Numbered from the stretch's first letter, positions 1 to 12,668 are shown. The stretch is DNA of 64,000 nt from Paracentrotus lividus (GCA_940671915.1 CALNVZ010003433.1:23726886-23790885); one strand, 5' to 3'. Translations and numbers: made by a program. The notes: generated from the letters alone by a model not told the origin.

Positions 1-186
1 NNNNNNNNNNNNNNNNNNNNNNNNNNNNNNNNNNNNNNNNNNNNNNNNNNNNNNNNNNNNNNNNNNNNNNNNNNNNNNNNNNNNNNNNNNNNNNNNNNNN
101 NNNNNNNNNNNNNNNNNNNNNNNNNNNNNNNNNNNNNNNNNNNNNNNNNNNNNNNNNNNNNNNNNNNNNNNNNNNNNNNNNNNNNN
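1..186. other. assembly gap (N run)
   Basis: A run of N bases with no sequence. Whatever lies left of 187 cannot be assessed. Confidence 0.99.
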
Positions 187-711
187 GAGCGAAGCTTTTT
201 ATAATTTTATTCAAAAAGAAGAAACAAACGTTATATTTAATATATATGAATTATTAAGACCATACTAAATAACTTCACAGGAATAAGAAGCCTTGACACA
301 ATTTAGTCCGATATATTTGGAACAACACCTTGGCACCTAAAGGTCGCATGGTGTTAAAAAAATAGGTTGCCCGCATGTCTGATTATATGTAAATATACGT
401 AACAAAATAAGTCATTTTTATTTATATGGGGGAAGAAGATTTATCATCTTAGAACACAAGATACTTAGATTAAAGTTTAGAATCCATATCCAACATTAAG
501 CAACAACTAAATATTAGTGTTTAGGTTTTCTGGTCCCAAATCATTTATTAAATTGTTGGAATATCATACGTAACCGTAGTATTTAATATGACGACAGAAG
601 GAGTAAGGGCTCCAAATGAAAAGGGGGTTTTATAAAAGAAATATGGTTAGAAATGCACTTGGAAAACCCTTCTGAATTGTAACATACGTAACGTGGAATG
701 GACCAATACAT
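187..711. other. gene-free AT-rich sequence
   Basis: No open frame, splice-bounded exon or recognisable repeat was seen. It is simply AT-rich flank of the first gap. Confidence 0.5.
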
Positions 712-843
712 CCTGGGGGTGATTCACTAACATTTAAAATTAATCCCAACTGTGGACCTATGGAACTTAAACATGGCTATTGATCTTAATATTGATTTTA
801 TCCCATGTGGGATTGATTTTAGCTGTTAGTGAATCACCCCCTG
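712..843. mobile_element. MITE-like hairpin, 132 bp
   Basis: The left end CTGGGGGTGATTCACTAAC and the right end GTTAGTGAATCACCCCCTG are inverted copies. The match continues inward for about 35 bp with a few mismatches (TTAAAATTAATCCC against GGGATTGATTTTAG). There is no coding capacity. This fits a small non-autonomous DNA transposon. Confidence 0.7.
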
Positions 844-1089
844 CATTCATTTCCATCCTGATTTGTATTTTGTATCAGGTGACAAGCATCAATACATTGG
901 CAATGGATAACTGCCATTATTTCCTGCGAATAACTCTTTCAAGATCTATAAATTTCCGTATTCAGACATAGATATATTGATAATATGTTATATCACATTT
1001 TTCAAAACCTATAAATTCCTAGCTGATTATACAACACAAACATAAAACATTTTGTCAAATAAAATCTTAAACCAATGGGCAGATGTAGC

Positions 1090-1440
1090 ATTATTTCTGA
1101 CCCACCCTGTACCGTAAATTACCCCAATAGCTACTTTCAGAGGACACTCCTAAATGTTTATTACTGACCCACCCTGTACAACTCACCCTAGTGGCTACTT
1201 TGACTGGCCACTCCTGCATGATGGTGTTTATTTCTGACCCACGATGTACAACTCACCCTAATGGCTACTTTGAAGGACACCCCTGTATGATGATATTTAT
1301 TTCTGATCCACCCTGTACAACTTGCCCTAATAGCTACTTTGACTGGACACTACTGTATGATGATGTTTATTTCTGACCCACCCTGTACAACTCACCCTTA
1401 TGGCTACTTTAACTGGACACTCCTGCATGATGTGTCTATT
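1090..1440. repeat. tandem repeat, ~70 bp unit, 5 copies
   Basis: Five consecutive units each carry TTTATTTCTGACCCACCCTG, then TACAACTCACCCTAATGGC, then CTACTTTGACTGGACACTCC. The spacing is about 70 bp and the copies differ by roughly 10 percent. The open frame across part of it is a by-product of the repeat. Confidence 0.85.
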
Positions 1441-1603
1441 TCTTGTTATTCATCCACTGCTAGCAAAGTCAGGAGCTGAAAAAGATATGTTGAATTTAAT
1501 TGAATTATTTGCAAAAACATCAACACATATTTGTCAATTACAACAATGCTAAATGATACAAGTTTGTATCTATCCACAGAGAAAGTAGAGTACAACTACT
1601 ATA

Positions 1604-2978
1604 CAGTGCGTCCCAAAAAGAACTATACACTTTTGAAATGGCTGCCAAATAAAAAGTATATCTTTTTAGGTAATGAAATTTACATGTATGGAAAGCTCAT
1701 TATCCCAAATTTCATATGACATCAAAAACCCCGAAAATAAGCCATGCATGAATGAGCAGCGTTCACTTTTGTAAAGGGTATGGAAATTAGGGTGCGCAGG
1801 AATTGCCATACCAATTTGTATGAAGAAAGTCATTTTGGCAGCTTATGGAAGTTGAGGATGATATGCAGAATTATGATGCAATTAATGATGAGTTGGGGTT
1901 GTATAGGTGAAGTTTGTAGGAAATTGGAGATTACATTTCCATGCATGAGTGACAGGAATATGTATTTCTATTGTGCAGTTGTAACTTTCCAAGGTATATT
2001 AATGAGGTCCTTCAGTGGTGTGTTTAATCTCTCTCTCTCTTTCCCTTTCTCTCCCTCCTCTTTCTCTCTCTCTTCTCTCTCTTCTTCCTCCCTCTCTCTC
2101 TCTCTTTGGTCTTCCTCCCTCTCTCCGCTCTCTTCATCTTCTTTCTCTCCCTGTTCCCTGTTCCCTCCCTCTTTCTCTATCTATCTCTCTCTTTTGCAAT
2201 GGGTGTGTTTTGACCATGTCAATATTCATTGGTTTCTACTTCCAAATATCCTGACTACTCCTCGCATCTTCTTCTTTTTTCTTTTTTTTTTTTATTTTGG
2301 GGGGGGGGTTTAAACATTAGTGACATGCATAATATGCCTGCCCCACATTTAATTACTGGTAAGATTATCTAAACTTCTCATTGGATTACTTAATATCCAG
2401 GTGGGATTATGTATAATTGAATACTCCAATAAAATATTTTGTTGAAAAAAAAAGAACATCACTGATGTTAGACATTCAGACAATCCAAAAGATCATAGAA
2501 AACGATTATCAAAACTGATCAAAATCTTACCCTGCATCTCACCTGTTCTGCACCCCATCCTGACTACCACTAACACACCACTGAAGAAACCTTGAAAGTT
2601 ACAATGCAACAATAGGAAATACATATTCCTGTTCACTCATGCATGGAAATGTAATCTCCAATTCCACAAACTTCACTTATCAAACCCCAACTCATCATAA
2701 TTGATCAGTAATTCTGCATATCATCCTCAATTCCATAAGCTCCAAATGACTTTCATCATACAATTGGTATTGGCAATTCCTGCGCAACCCTAATTTCCAT
2801 ACCCTTTACAAAAAGTGAACGCTGCTCATTCATGCATGACTTATTTTCTGAGTTTTTGATGTCATATGAAATTTTGAGATAATGAGCTTTCCATACATGT
2901 AAATTTCATTACCTAAAAAAATATACTTTTTATTTGGCAGCCATTTCAAAAGTGTATAGTTCTTTTTGGGATGCACTG
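1604..2978. mobile_element. foldback element with ~420 bp arms, TA-flanked
   Basis: The element begins CAGTGCGTCCCAAAAAGAAC and ends with the inverted form GTTCTTTTTGGGATGCACTG. A TA dinucleotide sits on each side (1602-1603 and 2979-2980). The inverted arms run about 1604-2030 and 2562-2978 and stay alignable throughout. The unpaired centre (2031-2561) holds a (TC)n tract and no transposase frame. TA duplication is the hallmark of the Tc1/mariner (IS630) group, so this is inferred to be a non-autonomous member. A related copy lies at 21311-23055. Confidence 0.8.
2027..2196. repeat. (TC)n microsatellite
   Basis: A long CT/TC-rich run with interspersed CCCT and TTTC. The serine- and leucine-rich frames through it are low-complexity artefacts. 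Confidence 0.9.
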
Positions 2979-3008
2979 TATAAATAGTGGACACTCTAGA
3001 ATAAAATA

Positions 3009-3138
3009 TACTGGATTATATGTGCGACACATACTAAATTATCTCAAGTGCATATTTGTTTTGCCAAGGCCGCAGGCCGAGGTGAAATAGATTTGCACGA
3101 GGGATAATTTAGTATGTGGAGTTCTTTAATCCAGTATG
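3009..3138. mobile_element. MITE-like hairpin, 130 bp
   Basis: The left end TACTGGATTATATGTGCG and the inner CACATACTAAATTATC mirror GATAATTTAGTATGTG and TAATCCAGTA at the right end. The loop contains GGCCGCAGGCC. There is no coding potential. Confidence 0.7.
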
Positions 3139-3973
3139 AAGGAAGTGCCTAAGTCTGCGCACCTAAAATTTGATCTCCATTTCAATAAAAAGTAAAATAT
3201 TATTTTAAGATTCATCAATGCCATTTTATTCTTCATATTCTAATGATCAATGAAGCAAAAATATTCAAGAAATCATAGACAAGAAAAATGTTTTTTTACC
3301 ATTTTTCGACGCGTTTGTCATTTTGTGCAGCAAAATTGAACAGTGCCCATGTCTGCGCACTAACTGATTTTGCACGCAAATCAAGCGCACGCAAGTTTTT
3401 GACTTTCCCTTTTTGAGAATGGTTAGAATTTTTAGGGTAGCAAATAAACCTTGCTAAAAATCATTGTTAATTAATACTTTTCACAGTTTTTAGTATCAAA
3501 ATGGAATGTTGAGGTTAAGTTTCGGAATTGATGTTGGTTTTGAGTTTTGTTCTATAAAAATCGCGCATTTAAGTGGGTGCACAGACATAGGCACTACGCA
3601 GACTTAGGCACTCTTACCATACTATTGTATGATTGAACGTTCACTATTTATTATAGTAAATAGACCTCTAGCTCTTTTCGTTGCCTAATCTGGTTTGATC
3701 TTTGCCAAATTTTTTGTGCTAATTAAGCTATTATGACGTACTTTGTTACTCCGTGTATCCATTGTTCTTTTGTGCGCATCATTTTACTGTTATTACGCGA
3801 GAGCACAATAAGGCAAAAGATAGAATCGATACTCTCTCCATTCATTTAACACAGGCTTTACCCTACAAAAACCGAAAGTTATTGTACATATGTACAATAT
3901 AACAAATTGAAGGTAGGTCACGTGGTACTGATCTATCCAATCATGACGCATATTTTTCTACCACTATTTACTA
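3139..3973. other. gene-free sequence
   Basis: No gene seen. The phrase 'aagtctgcgcac' near 3150 has a counterpart near 3585-3612 in the other orientation, so part of this interval may be another decayed inverted-repeat element. Confidence 0.4.
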
Positions 3974-4439
3974 CAGTCTGTGTCAAAAAAAATGGTACAG
4001 TCAGGGAAAAAATCATTTAGGTGTGAAATCTTTTCATATAATGTGTGTTTGTGGTACCAAATTAAAGCCAAAAGATTTTTCTTGCTGATGCGCTTTGTCC
4101 TGTATAATTTGCTTTTGTAAAACAAAAGTTATGCTAAGTTTTGTGCGACGAGGAACAAATCGAAATTACGCACTTCTATTGTTCTGGAGCGCTGAATTCA
4201 CGGTCATAATGCGAAATCGCACACAAAGGCATGGGACGGCGTGCGAAAAATGGATTTTTCTTGATTGTAGAAAATTAGTCATATCTCAAAAAATACTGCA
4301 CCAAATGTGATGGAAAAAATTGAAGAAGAAAGAGTGATATTCCTGCTTTATGAAAATAACAAACAATACCACGTTGATATTAACCTTCACACTATAAAAA
4401 AATATTTTCCAACTGTACCATTTTATTTGACACAGACTG
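3974..4439. mobile_element. MITE, 466 bp, TA-flanked
   Basis: The left end CAGTCTGTGTCAAAAAAAAT is followed by GGTACAGT; the right end ACTGTACC, then ATTTTATTTGACACAGACTG, is its inverse. TA flanks both ends (3972-3973 and 4440-4441). The ~28 bp terminal inverted repeats and TA duplication suggest a Tc1/mariner-type MITE. The small internal frames are not convincing genes. Confidence 0.8.
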
Positions 4440-4441
4440 TA

Positions 4442-5615
4442 TAATATAATATTGGATACTTCATACAATATAGGCCTACTGCCTACTGGATTATACAACA
4501 CATATTGATATTGGAGTGGCAGATTTTCAACTTTTTCCATTGGTTTTTCTCCAAGGTTTTTCTTCTTTTTTGATATAGATACTGACTTGAAATTCAAGCC
4601 CTAGTTAGTATATATTCTTCAGAGAACGGGTTTTCGGGAAATTTGACTTCACTATCAGTATCATGCAAAAAAGAAATATTTTCCCTCTGGCAAAGATCTT
4701 GTCACGAAATGCAATGGATATAAAATATTACAGAGAAGAGAGAAATACAATTAAAAACAGCAATAATAGGGTACATGAAAATAAAAGAACATATAACAAC
4801 CAGTTATCTAATTTGGCAAGGAAAAAAATACACATTGATAATGGAAAATTAATTCAATTTCTGAAAGTCTTTGAAATCTTGCCACAGGGCACAGACAGCC
4901 ACACACGCCTAATTACTTCGAAGACACCAAAAATGTGAGTACGAGCCAACCCAAAGACAAAATAACTCATATCAAATGCCAGATTGACGAAAATGTATTA
5001 ATTTGATTGGTTTATTGACACGGATTCCCAGGAAAGCAAGATTTGGACACTCCTTTGCACAAATGGGAAAGATCTAGGCAGTGTTTTTGGAACTATATGA
5101 CGAGGGCGAACATAAAAACCACTTTACTGCCTCTGACTCCTTATCCAACAGTGTCCGCGAGAGGGCGCTCTATTTTCTAGATTAATTCAAAATCGAGCTG
5201 GCTATGCCTATGTTTTGAGACTATCTATGAGAAGATGAGTAAATAGTCTTTAAATTACTACTAGACAATAGTTAGCCCAATTTTCACCTTTTCTCTACAA
5301 ACGTTTCGAAATCTAAAATTAGCACAGGAGTCAACGGGGAAATATTTACCACTGTGCCACCGGACACAGACCCAACATGGTTTCGCTGCTTTCATAGACG
5401 TGGTCATGGGCTGCCGTCGGCATAGCGAGATTTTCGGCACAAGAATCTGAGAGCTGATCTAGTGTAAATTGTCAAATATGTAGTTATAAAACATACATTT
5501 GTTGCTAACTAAGTCATTTTTAATTGCAATATATTGGCTACCAGATTTATTGAGCTCGTATTCACCTCACAGACCACATCCAAATGTCTACAAGTTTGTT
5601 GGTACAGAGCTAGAG
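4442..5615. other. gene-free sequence
   Basis: No protein family or structured repeat was recognised. Short frames, including one at 4663-4938, lack splice context and similarity to anything I know. Confidence 0.4.
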
Positions 5616-6060
5616 GACAATGCATTTTGATTGTTGGGCGCTCTGATTAGCTATCGCATGAAGTTCCGCCTCCTGGTTGTGATGACTGAAGTACATTGAC
5701 CGTAACTGAACAACGCGATTCCGCTGTTCCCGAAAGACCGCTCTTATCGCGCGCACTGTCAATCACAACCAAAGTGGAACCATTTCGCAAGAAAAACTGC
5801 GAGAATCGACTTCACAAAATGTGCGGAGGAAAGCACTTTACACTGACTTATGCATTGTCAAATATTATTGACTCTTTCAATACTTTTTAGAATAAAGAAG
5901 AGAAATATAAATAGGAACTTCAACGAAACCAACTGTCGATAAAATAAATGACGAGTCTAAATTTTATTGTGACTATTGTTCATTGGAAGGTACAATGGTA
6001 GTGTATTTCATATGCTAACGTGATCATTCGAGCGTCGTGCATATTTGTGGAGTAAACTAC
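5616..6060 (+). repeat. interspersed repeat, copy 1
   Basis: The segment from GACAATGCATTTTGATTG through CGTAACTGAACAACGCGATT to the AATAAATGACGA region recurs at 12669-13145 in the same orientation, with about 10 percent divergence and some indels. The shared length is about 440 bp. No terminal repeats were obvious, so the class is unknown. Confidence 0.8.
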
Positions 6061-6534
6061 CACATCATACATGCCTGCACGCCAGAGAAGCAGGCGGTGT
6101 CGCCGCTGATTTTTCGCTCACACATACACAGTCAGCAGAATTATCAAATCTCATTCTCACTCAGACTCATTTAACTCACAAATTGTACGATTTAATGAAT
6201 CCAAATCCATTGAAAATGGACCAATATTACAGTAAGTTTACAATGACACAATACGTACCATTTATCTCCCAGGTATGCTTTGATGAAATGGTCAAAAATG
6301 TAATTTAACTTACATGACTCATCGCCGCTAATCAGTTTTGTATACAGTTGAACGAATGACGCGAAATCTTATTGTTTTCCTAGGTTATTGTAGTAGAGTC
6401 GAAACCCAGCCGTTTTTAGAATATTTATGTTCAAGCACTTTACATTGTTAACGGCGACTGTGATTACGAAAAATCAACGGAGTTCCTGCAAAGTCTGATT
6501 CTAGACTAAATAGCACCGTAAACTTAAAGGTAGT

Positions 6535-6980
6535 TGTGGCTTCCAAAGAGAAGGTGATGGAGAAAAGAAGATGATGGAGAAAAGAAGATGATGGAGAAAA
6601 GAAGATGATGGAGAAAAGAAGATGATGAAGAAATTAAAGAAGATGATACTAAAGAAGAGTGATAGAGAAGAGAAGATATGGAGAAAAGAATTGAGAAGAG
6701 CCTGATAAAAAGAGAAGATGATGGAGAAGAGAAATGAGAAGATGATAAAGAAGAGAAGATGGATGAGCATGAGAGAAGATACTGATGGAAAAGAATTAAG
6801 AATTAGAGAAGATGATGGAAAAGAGAGGATATGATGGGGGAAGAAGATGTGAAGAAGAGTGATGGCCAAAGAAAAGATAATGGAGATCAAGATGATAGAG
6901 AAGAGAGGCCATGATCGAAAATGATGGAGAAGAGAAAAGAGAAGATGATAAAGAAGAGATGAAGGAGCATGAGAGAAGAT
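6535..6980. repeat. degenerate GATGATGGAGAAGA satellite
   Basis: Repeated GATGATGGAGAAAAGAA-type words, almost purely purine on this strand, with irregular length between copies. The same family resumes at 10567-11575, 11880-12060, 12500-12625 and 13155-13390. The long serine/histidine/phenylalanine-rich frames on the other strand are by-products. Confidence 0.85.
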
Positions 6981-7974
6981 AATCAAGGTACATATGGATA
7001 AGTCGTTTTTCTGTTTCAGTCAGGAAGGATGAAAAACGGAATTTGGCTTTGCCATTTCATTTTTGAAAACACCAAAAACAAAAATTGCAACGCAAAACCG
7101 TGTTGTGATTTTGTTTTGGTCATCAAAACAGAAAATCAAAAACAGAAGTACCTCTTTTTGCTTTTGTGGTTTCTATTTTTTGATTACCGTTTTTATATAT
7201 CGAAAACAAAATCACAACACGGTTTAGCTCTCTGGTTCTGTTTCATATACCAAAAACAAAATCGCCAACACGCTCTGTGATTTTGTTTTTGCACTGCGAA
7301 GACCCAATTGATCTTGTCTTTTCTGATTTCTGATAACCTTATGTTTCATGAATATTAAAGAGCGTCCTCTACGTCAATAAAATATAAACTATCTTTAACT
7401 AGTGTAAGTTGGTTACTAATTCAGTTACTTATTCAAAATTTTTATAAGGCCCGTTTCAAAAATCAAAAAGTACCACAAGAACGAGTAGGACCCGGGCAAT
7501 TAGAAAATGTATGTCTCGACTCGGGCAAGTGGGGCTATAACCTTGTAAACATCAGTAAATAAGAAATAAACCATGCACTTAAACGGATCCTGAAAGAACC
7601 TCTCAGCGCACTCGGAACAGGGACTATTGATTTTCATAATTGAGCACCGCATAAAGATAAAATGGCAGGGCAGGATTGGTTCCAAAATGTCGAAAAGGGT
7701 CTGGCAAGCTGGCAAGCCAAGATACCCAGCTTGCCCTAGCCAAGTCGTTTTTTAGAACTTCTCAGGAAAAACTGTAAACAGGGAGCAAGTAATGTAATAA
7801 ATTGACTAAAACGGACCCAAAAAGAACTTGCCCTAGTACCAGTATGACGTGGCCGGGCAATGACTGGTCCACACAGGTCGAAGAGAGTCTGGGCAAGCTA
7901 AATGTACCCAGCTTTCTGGCAAATCGTTTAGAGAACTTCTATGACCAACAGAAACAGGACAAGCAATTTTTTAG

Positions 7975-8145
7975 ATTGATATAAACGGTATATAGGAAAG
8001 AACTATCCCCCTGGTAGGTACGATTTGGCCTGTTGTGGCAGACACTCCTGACCTTCAGGGACCACTCCCTCCCGGCATTTTATATTCGGTACCTACCAGG
8101 GGGCAAGTTCTTTCTATACCGTTTATAACAATATTAAAAAAATAA
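7975..8145. repeat. inverted repeat inside the foldback element
   Basis: 'ataaacggtatataggaaag' near 7981 and 'ctttctataccgtttat' near 8110 are inverted. Each is flanked by a CCCCCTGGTAGGTAC sequence and its complement. Probably a small element nested in the larger one. Confidence 0.55.
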
Positions 8146-9057
8146 TGTTCTGTCCCTGTTTGCAGTGGCCCTGAGAGCTTCTCAAAACGATTTGACCAGG
8201 GCCAGCTGGATATCTTTGACTTGTCCGTCCTCTGACCTTGGGGGACCAGTCCCTGCCCGGCCATTTCATATCTGGAAACGCAGCCAGAGGGATAAATTAT
8301 TGAAAAAAAATTGAACAAGTTTTGTGCTTTATTTCTTATTTAGGGTGTTTCAAGTCATTATCCACACTTGCCGGGACGAGGCATAATTTTTTGAATTCAC
8401 GTGACCTACTTGTTCCTTGTCGGTACCTTTTGTTTTTTGAAAGCGAGTCCTTTAGAATTTTGAATAAATAACTGAATAGTAACCAAACTTCACACCGCGT
8501 GTGTCCTCCTTCCCTTTTGAGTGTTCTTTGTTCTGGCTCTGCCCATTGAGGAGTCCCAATATTCTGTTTTGTCAAAGGAAAACGAAAAAGGAAATCAGAA
8601 GAGGTGATGTTTTGATTTCTGTTTTGATTACCCAAAACGAAATCACAACACGTTTTTTGCGTTGCGATTTTGTTTTTGTGTTTCAAAAATGAAATGGCGA
8701 AGGCAAATGTCGTTTTTCATCCTTCATGAATGAAACAGAAAAACGAATTATCCATATGTACCTTGATTGATATGGCCTGGCAGGGGCTGAGCCCTCAAGG
8801 TCAAAAATGTTTTGGGCAACCCAAAGATACCCAACTTTCCCCGGCCTAATTCTTTTGAGGACCTCTCAGGCCACTGGAAATCTTTTAGGATTCGTTTAAA
8901 CAATTTATAAAATTAATTTACCCTGATTCCGTTTCCAGTCCGTTTGAAGACCTGAAAGGTCTTCAAAACGATTTGGCCTGGGCAAGCTTGGTATTTTGGG
9001 GTTACCCAGACATTTTTTTTACCTTGAGGGACCAGTCCGTGCCCAGCCAATTCATAT

Positions 9058-9290
9058 CTGGGGGGTGTTTCACAAAGAGTTAAGTAGACTTAAAAATCGC
9101 ACTTAAATCGTTAATTTCGTGTGTTATATTACGCACCACCTCATTGGACTAACCATGCCCAGGGGATGCGCGCCATTGTGAAATCTATCAATATAAATTG
9201 CCGTTTTAACAAGATGCGCGTAAAATGTAAAAAGTAAGTGCGACGTTTAAGTTCTACTTAAAACCCCCCCTTTGATTGAACACCCCCCAG
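9058..9290. mobile_element. nested MITE, 233 bp
   Basis: The left end CTGGGGGGTGTTTCACAAAG and the right end TTGATTGAACACCCCCCAG are inverted. Subterminal AAGTAGACTTAAA and its inverse, and 'tcgcactta' with 'taagtgcga', extend the match to about 50 bp. It lies inside the foldback element at 6981-10566. Confidence 0.75.
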
Positions 9291-9299
9291 TACTTGCCA

Positions 9300-10100
9300 G
9301 AGATTTTTTCTAATTTAGTTGGTTTCTAAAGGTACTCCCCACTTAACCACTGTCTCGACACCTACATTTAATTGCCTGTGCACTTACATCTATATTCACC
9401 TTTGTTTTGAGAAATTCGTTTAAAATCTTGAATAAATAATCATAGGCTTACTTAATAAGTGCATGGTTTATTTCTTATTTAGTGGGTTTCAAGGTCATTA
9501 GCCCCACTTGCAGGAGTCGAGACATACATTTTTTTAATTGCCCGTGTCCTACTCGTCCTTGTGGTACCTTTAGTTTTTGCACAAGTCATTTTAAAATCAT
9601 GAATAAGTAATCATATAGGCTTATTTAATAAGTGTATGGTTTATTTCTTATTTAGTGAGTTTCAAGGTTATAGCCCCACTTACCCGTGTCGAGACCTACA
9701 TTTTTTAATTGCCCGTGTGCCACTTGTCCTATATTCACCTTTAGTTTTTGAGAAATTCGTTTTAAAATCTTGAATAAATAATCATAGGCTTACTTAATAA
9801 GTGCATGGTTTATTTCTTATTTAGTGGGTTTCAAGGTCATTAGCCCCACTTGCCCATGTCAAGACCTACATTTTTTTATTGCCCGTTTGCCACTTGTCCT
9901 TGATTCACCTTTAGTTTTTGCACAAGTCATTTTAAAATCATGAATAAGTAATCATATAGGCTTATTTAATAAGTGTATGGTTTATTTCTTATTTAGTGAG
10001 TTTCAAGGTTATAGCCCCACTTGCAGGAGTCGAGACATACATTTTTTTAATTGCCCGTGTCCTACTCGTCCTTGTGGTACCTTTTGATTTTTGAAAAAAG
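9300..10100. repeat. tandem repeat, ~171 bp unit, 4-5 copies
   Basis: 'atggtttatttcttatttag' recurs near 9463, 9635, 9805 and 9976, a spacing of 170-172 bp. Each unit carries GCCCCACTTGC, ATTGCCCGTGTCCTAC and AATCATGAATAAGTAATCAT. The array forms the inner flank of the right arm of the foldback element. Confidence 0.85.
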
Positions 10101-10566
10101 GAGTCCTTGTAAAATTTTGAATAAGTAACTGAATTAATAACCAACTTCACGCTGGTTAAAGATAGTTATATTTTTATTGACGTAGAGGACGTTCTTTAAT
10201 ATTCACGAAACATAAGGTTATCAGAAATCAGAGAGACGAGATCAATTTTGGTCTTTGCTGTGCTAAAACAAAATCAGAGTGCGTGATGCGATTTTGTTTT
10301 TGGTATATGACAACAGAACCAGAGAGCTAAAACCGTGTTGTGATTTTGTTTTTGATATATAGAATAAAAAAATAGAAATCACAAAAGCAAAAAAAGGTAC
10401 TTCTGTTTTTTATTTCTGTTTTTGATGACCAAAAACAAAATCACAACACGTTTTTTGCTTTGCGATTTTGTTTTGTGTTTTGAAAAATGAAATGGCAAAG
10501 CCGTATTCCGTTTTTCATCCTTCCTGACTGAAACAGAAAAACAACTTATCCATATGTACCTTGATT

Positions 10567-11575
10567 GAAGATGATGGAGAAGAGAAGATGATGAAAAGAA
10601 TGATGATGGCCAAAGAAAAGATAATGGAGATCCAAGAGAAGATGCATAGAGAAGAAAGGCCATGATCGAAGATGATGGAGAAGAGAAAAGAGAAGAGAGC
10701 CGTCTGATGAGAGCCATAAGGGCGTTATTGCATCTCATAGATGTTCCGTTGAGAGCCAGAAGGGATTACTGTACAAAGTCAATGGTAATAGCGCCCTTCC
10801 GGCTCCAAACAGAACATCCTTGATCTGCAATAGCGCCCTTGTGGCTCCAGCAAGCCGACGAGAGGATGATAGAGAACAGAATTTTTTATGATGATCATGA
10901 TGGAGAAAATAAGTGATGCAGATGAGAATGACGAAGAGAAGATAGAGAATGGAAGATGATAGAAAAAGGATGATGGAGGGGAGACTGCACTGAGAAGAGA
11001 GGATAAATCAGAGATCATAGTGAACTTGGAGCTGGAGAAGAGAAGACATGATGGAGAAAATAAAATAATTGAGAATTGAAGATGATGGAAAAATGAAAAT
11101 GATGAAAATATGAAGATAGAGGAGTCTGAATGAAAATGATGGAGGAAGATGTTGGAGAAGAAAAGACGATGGATAAGATCAAGCATGATAAAGAACTAAT
11201 AAAAAAAAAACAATAAAATGATGGATGATATCGAGATGGCGAAAAGAAGATGACATAGAAAAAAGAAAGAAAAGAGATTAAGAAGATGATAGAGAAGAAA
11301 AAAGATGACAGAGAGGAAATTGATGGAGAAAATGAGAAGAGATGATGAAAACAAAAGATGATAGAGAAGAGATTGAGAGTTACATTAAAGGGGAAAAATG
11401 ATCAGGAGAGAAGAAATTGAGAAGATGATGGAGAAGAGAAAATAAAAGCAAAAGATGATTGAGAAGAGAAGTTGATAGAAATATAAAAAAAAAAAAAAGG
11501 GGGGGGGGGCTGATGGAGAAGAAAAGATGGCGGCGAAGATTATTAAATAAGTAGAAAAATGACGGCATAAGCAGT
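10567..11575. repeat. degenerate GATGATGGAGAAGA satellite
   Basis: Continues the purine-rich satellite seen at 6535-6980 on the other side of the foldback insertion. It includes a short non-satellite island near 10740-10860 containing two similar 'atagcgccctt' phrases. Confidence 0.8.
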
Positions 11576-11706
11576 AGCGGACGCAGCCAAATTTCATACA
11601 ATGGATTTATCGGGCCCATGCGTAAACATAATAGAGCCGCTTTTTTCCCGGACAATTGGGCCCCTGAAATGCATTCAATTCGATTTTCTTGGATCCGCGC
11701 CTGATC
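11570..11706. mobile_element. possible MITE ending GGATCCGCGCCTG
   Basis: 'agtagcggacgcagcc' at the left and 'ttggatccgcgcctgat' at the right resemble an imperfect inverted pair. The right end equals the terminus of the larger element at 13708-15720. Weak, because the left end is diverged. Confidence 0.4.
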
Positions 11707-11879
11707 ATAAGTGCCATAATTTTCCGGTAAGGGTGAAAATAAAATACCTGTCATTGTTTCAGAAGAGTTATAAATATATCAAGTTATTTCCGCTGGATCA
11801 TCATACAATTTACATAGTCTGAACTTTAGAAAACAGAAGGGAGAACAGCCACAAAAAATACCAATGATATAGAGAACAG

Positions 11880-12625
11880 ATGATTATGTATAGAAGAGCT
11901 AAGACATTTAGAAGAGAAGATATGGATGGAGAAGATGCAGATGAAGAAAAGAGAAGAAAGGAAAAGAAGAGAAATGAGGAGAATAGTGAAAACAAAGAGG
12001 ATAATATGATACAGATTTCATTTCATGATGAAAATTAAGGAGAAGAGTCCCAAGATTGAGAAATTTGGATGTAAAAGAGTATAGCAATCGAGCCTGAAAA
12101 AAAAAAGTGTCATGCGCCCTCTATTTACCTTTTCCACACATTGTTTTTGTTATGGAAGCTAGCTAGCTGATCTGAGAGACCTGAGAGGAAAGATGGGTCC
12201 CGATCTGTCTAATAAAGAATGAGTAGAGAACGAAATTTTAATCCAAAACTGATCTTCCTGATAATATAGCATTAATTATAAGAGGTGAGTAACTGTGTAT
12301 GAGTTGGTGGTGTTAGAACAAGTGGCCTTATCATGGAGTAAAGTCCCATCTCTTAATTATCTCGTTTGTGTACGCTCACTGCACTGTGTCTCGCTGTCTG
12401 TGACTGTGAATGATGTGTACAAAATCAATGACAATGGGAGTGGAAGGAGATGTTGGGGGAAAAGGTTAGAGTGTATTTTTGTTTTGTTTTTCTTTTTGAC
12501 CTTTGTAGAAAAGAAGACATTGGAGAAGTAAGATGATAGAGAAGAAATTGAGAAGATGATGGAGAAGAGAAGATGATTGATAGAAGAGAAGATGATCATT
12601 GATAGAGAAGAGAAGATAACACGGA
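11880..12625. repeat. satellite remnants and gene-free spacer
   Basis: Blocks of GAAGATGATGGAGAAG-type repeat at about 11880-12060 and 12500-12625 flank 12061-12500, in which no gene or repeat was recognised. Confidence 0.6.
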
Positions 12626-12668
12626 AAAAAGTCTACCATTCCGCTTTTACATAATTACAGAAATAGAG

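Larger units (their letters stand above)
6981..10566. mobile_element. 3.6 kb foldback element with ~600 bp arms
   Basis: The left arm (6981 to about 7580) starts AATCAAGGTACATATGGATA. The right arm (about 9972-10566) ends TATCCATATGTACCTTGATT. The arms mirror each other along their length, including AAATCACAACACGGTTT blocks and the phrase GACGTAGAGGACG with its inverse. A further partial arm copy lies at about 8570-8766. The interior holds 171 bp tandem units and a nested MITE, but no transposase frame. It is inserted within the GATGATGGAGAAG satellite. Foldback-type or other long-TIR DNA transposon is the likely class; a Helitron or other class is not excluded. Confidence 0.75.

Noticed and set aside
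1780-2313. 177-residue plus-strand frame, serine-rich
   Set aside because: It runs through the arm and (TC)n core of a foldback element; composition is low complexity and there is no family match.
6501-6986. 161-residue minus-strand frame
   Set aside because: Entirely within the GATGATGGAGAAG satellite; the Ser/His/Phe pattern is the satellite translated.
9300-10100. 171 bp periodicity as a centromeric alpha-like satellite
   Set aside because: Only four to five copies, inside a mobile element; the matching length alone is coincidence without array evidence.
10379-11754. Several minus-strand frames of 119-135 residues
   Set aside because: Same satellite and foldback-arm origin; no splice context or similarity.
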